Shown piece after piece: positions 63,390-64,000 of a stretch of DNA of 64,000 nucleotides. Source of the stretch: Aquisphaera insulae (GTDB lineage: Bacteria; Planctomycetota; Planctomycetia; Isosphaerales; Isosphaeraceae); NCBI RefSeq assembly GCF_011064615.1, contig NZ_JAALJH010000049.1:1-64000 (forward strand), written 5' to 3'. Position 1 is the stretch's first letter; the number at the start of each line of letters is the position of its first letter. The position numbers and the translations under genes were made by a program. The notes below the pieces were generated by a model. It was not told where the DNA came from. It made no database searches and saw only the letters and a list, made by a program, of their open reading frames with translations.

Positions 63390-64000
63390 ATGTTCGATCC
63401 GTACGGCTGGGGTGGCGAGGATCCGACCGACCGACCGGGGGAGGCCCTCGTCGGCCTGATCCGGGAGGAGATCTCCCCGACCGAATATCTCCTCTGGGCC
63501 GATCGGCCGGGTTGCCCCCCGCCGATCCGGATCCCGCCCGTTCCGCTCGTCTTCATCTCCGCGATGGCGGGCCTGAGCGGGCTGGCACTGGCGGGCATGT
63601 TCGGCCTGGCCAACCAGGCCATGATCGACACCCGGCTCCTGGCGGTGGCGATGGGGCTGGGCCCCGCGGTGCTCGGCGGCCTGATCGTCCTGCAGCTCAT
63701 TGTTCGGGCCATCCGGTCGTTCCTCCGGCGTAGGCTGCTCTCCCGCCTGGTCTACGCGGTCACCGATCAGCGCGCGATCATCGGCCGGATCGATGCCTCG
63801 CCGGGAGACCGATTGGCCCATTCGCTCTGGCGCGGCAGCGTCGCGGATACCCGCCGGTTCGAAAATCCGGACGGTTCCGGCGACCTCTTCTTCCTGGGCC
63901 ATGGGCTCGAGAACTGGCTGCCGATCGGATTCACGGAGGTCCCGAGCGTCGGCCTCGTGGAGGCGCTGGCGCGCGAGACGCTCATCGACGGGGCCCCCGA
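63390..64000 (+). CDS. Membrane protein with PH-like domain (cut by window end)
   Basis: The frame starts at 63390 after GAGCGAGCG and is open to the window end (203 codons). It shows a ~50-residue polar N-terminus, two hydrophobic segments (VPLVFISAMAGLSGLALAGM and LGPAVLGGLIVLQLIV), and LVYAVTDQRAIIGRI. That last stretch is typical of bacterial PH-type domains, whose strands often begin with a TDQRxI segment. It is a member of the small-membrane-protein pair with the L7/L12-like gene. The stop codon lies outside. Confidence 0.7.
   Translation, partial: MFDPYGWGGEDPTDRPGEALVGLIREEISPTEYLLWADRPGCPPPIRIPPVPLVFISAMAGLSGLALAGMFGLANQAMIDTRLLAVAMGLGPAVLGGLIVLQLIVRAIRSFLRRRLLSRLVYAVTDQRAIIGRIDASPGDRLAHSLWRGSVADTRRFENPDGSGDLFFLGHGLENWLPIGFTEVPSVGLVEALARETLIDGAP

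Overview
The window looks like chromosome of a high-GC planctomycete, most probably an Isosphaeraceae-type organism. The evidence is two adjacent secreted proteins with the N-terminal 'LExR-x-LL' signature typical of planctomycete exported proteins, several Hanks-type Ser/Thr kinases with atypical tails, DapL, a PPi-dependent phosphofructokinase, and large secreted or TPR/HEAT proteins. This placement is inference; there is no rRNA in the window.

Region 1 (1-5.3 kb) is the right end of an integrative element. A tight plus-strand operon with mostly ATGA overlaps encodes an RlmN-like radical SAM enzyme (cut by the window edge), a small unknown, an ASCH protein, a second small unknown, a PD-(D/E)XK nuclease and a SNF2-type helicase. 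A tyrosine integrase follows, and its reading frame runs into the 3' end of ssrA (tmRNA). The tmRNA is complete, with tag ANNTVGLRLAA, and lies directly downstream of smpB.

Region 2 (5.3-12 kb, minus strand) is housekeeping: smpB, folK with a long extra C-terminus, dapL, a YebC-family gene and a large TPR protein. Region 3 (13-22.6 kb) holds a HEAT-repeat protein, a zinc-ribbon protein, RNase R, a three-gene exopolysaccharide-type ATPase module, a secreted transglutaminase-elicitor-like protein, and a small exported protein built from 30-bp tandem repeats. Region 4 (22.7-31.5 kb) holds a MerR/B12-binding regulator, a matrixin-type metalloprotease, a large LEPR-XLL-like surface protein, a Tat-exported TIM-barrel protein and a lipoprotein.

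Region 5 (31-40 kb) combines two Ser/Thr kinases with a PPi-PFK/6-phosphogluconate dehydrogenase pair, a HAD phosphatase and a TIGR01777-type epimerase. Region 6 (40-43.4 kb) is a compact alpha/beta hydrolase, phospholipid-methyltransferase-like and GH3-family amide-synthetase operon, with a convergent acyl carrier protein. Region 7 (43.6-50.6 kb) holds a Wza-type export lipoprotein, two NCS1 permeases, a ceramidase-like enzyme and an epimerase. Region 8 (50.8-57 kb) has ahcY behind a well-formed SAH riboswitch, then a sugar-nucleotide and glycosyltransferase operon. Region 9 (57-64 kb) has the decayed remains of a GMC oxidoreductase, an S9 peptidase, another sugar epimerase, a cupin and two small membrane proteins, the last cut by the window edge.

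The strongest points for follow-up are the ssrA-integrated element, the SAH riboswitch, the Pep-13-like transglutaminase homologue, the GH3/ACP/methyltransferase cluster, and the kinase with a YbjN/secretion-chaperone-like tail. All start sites are choices from visible ribosome binding sites and family lengths; no database search was possible.
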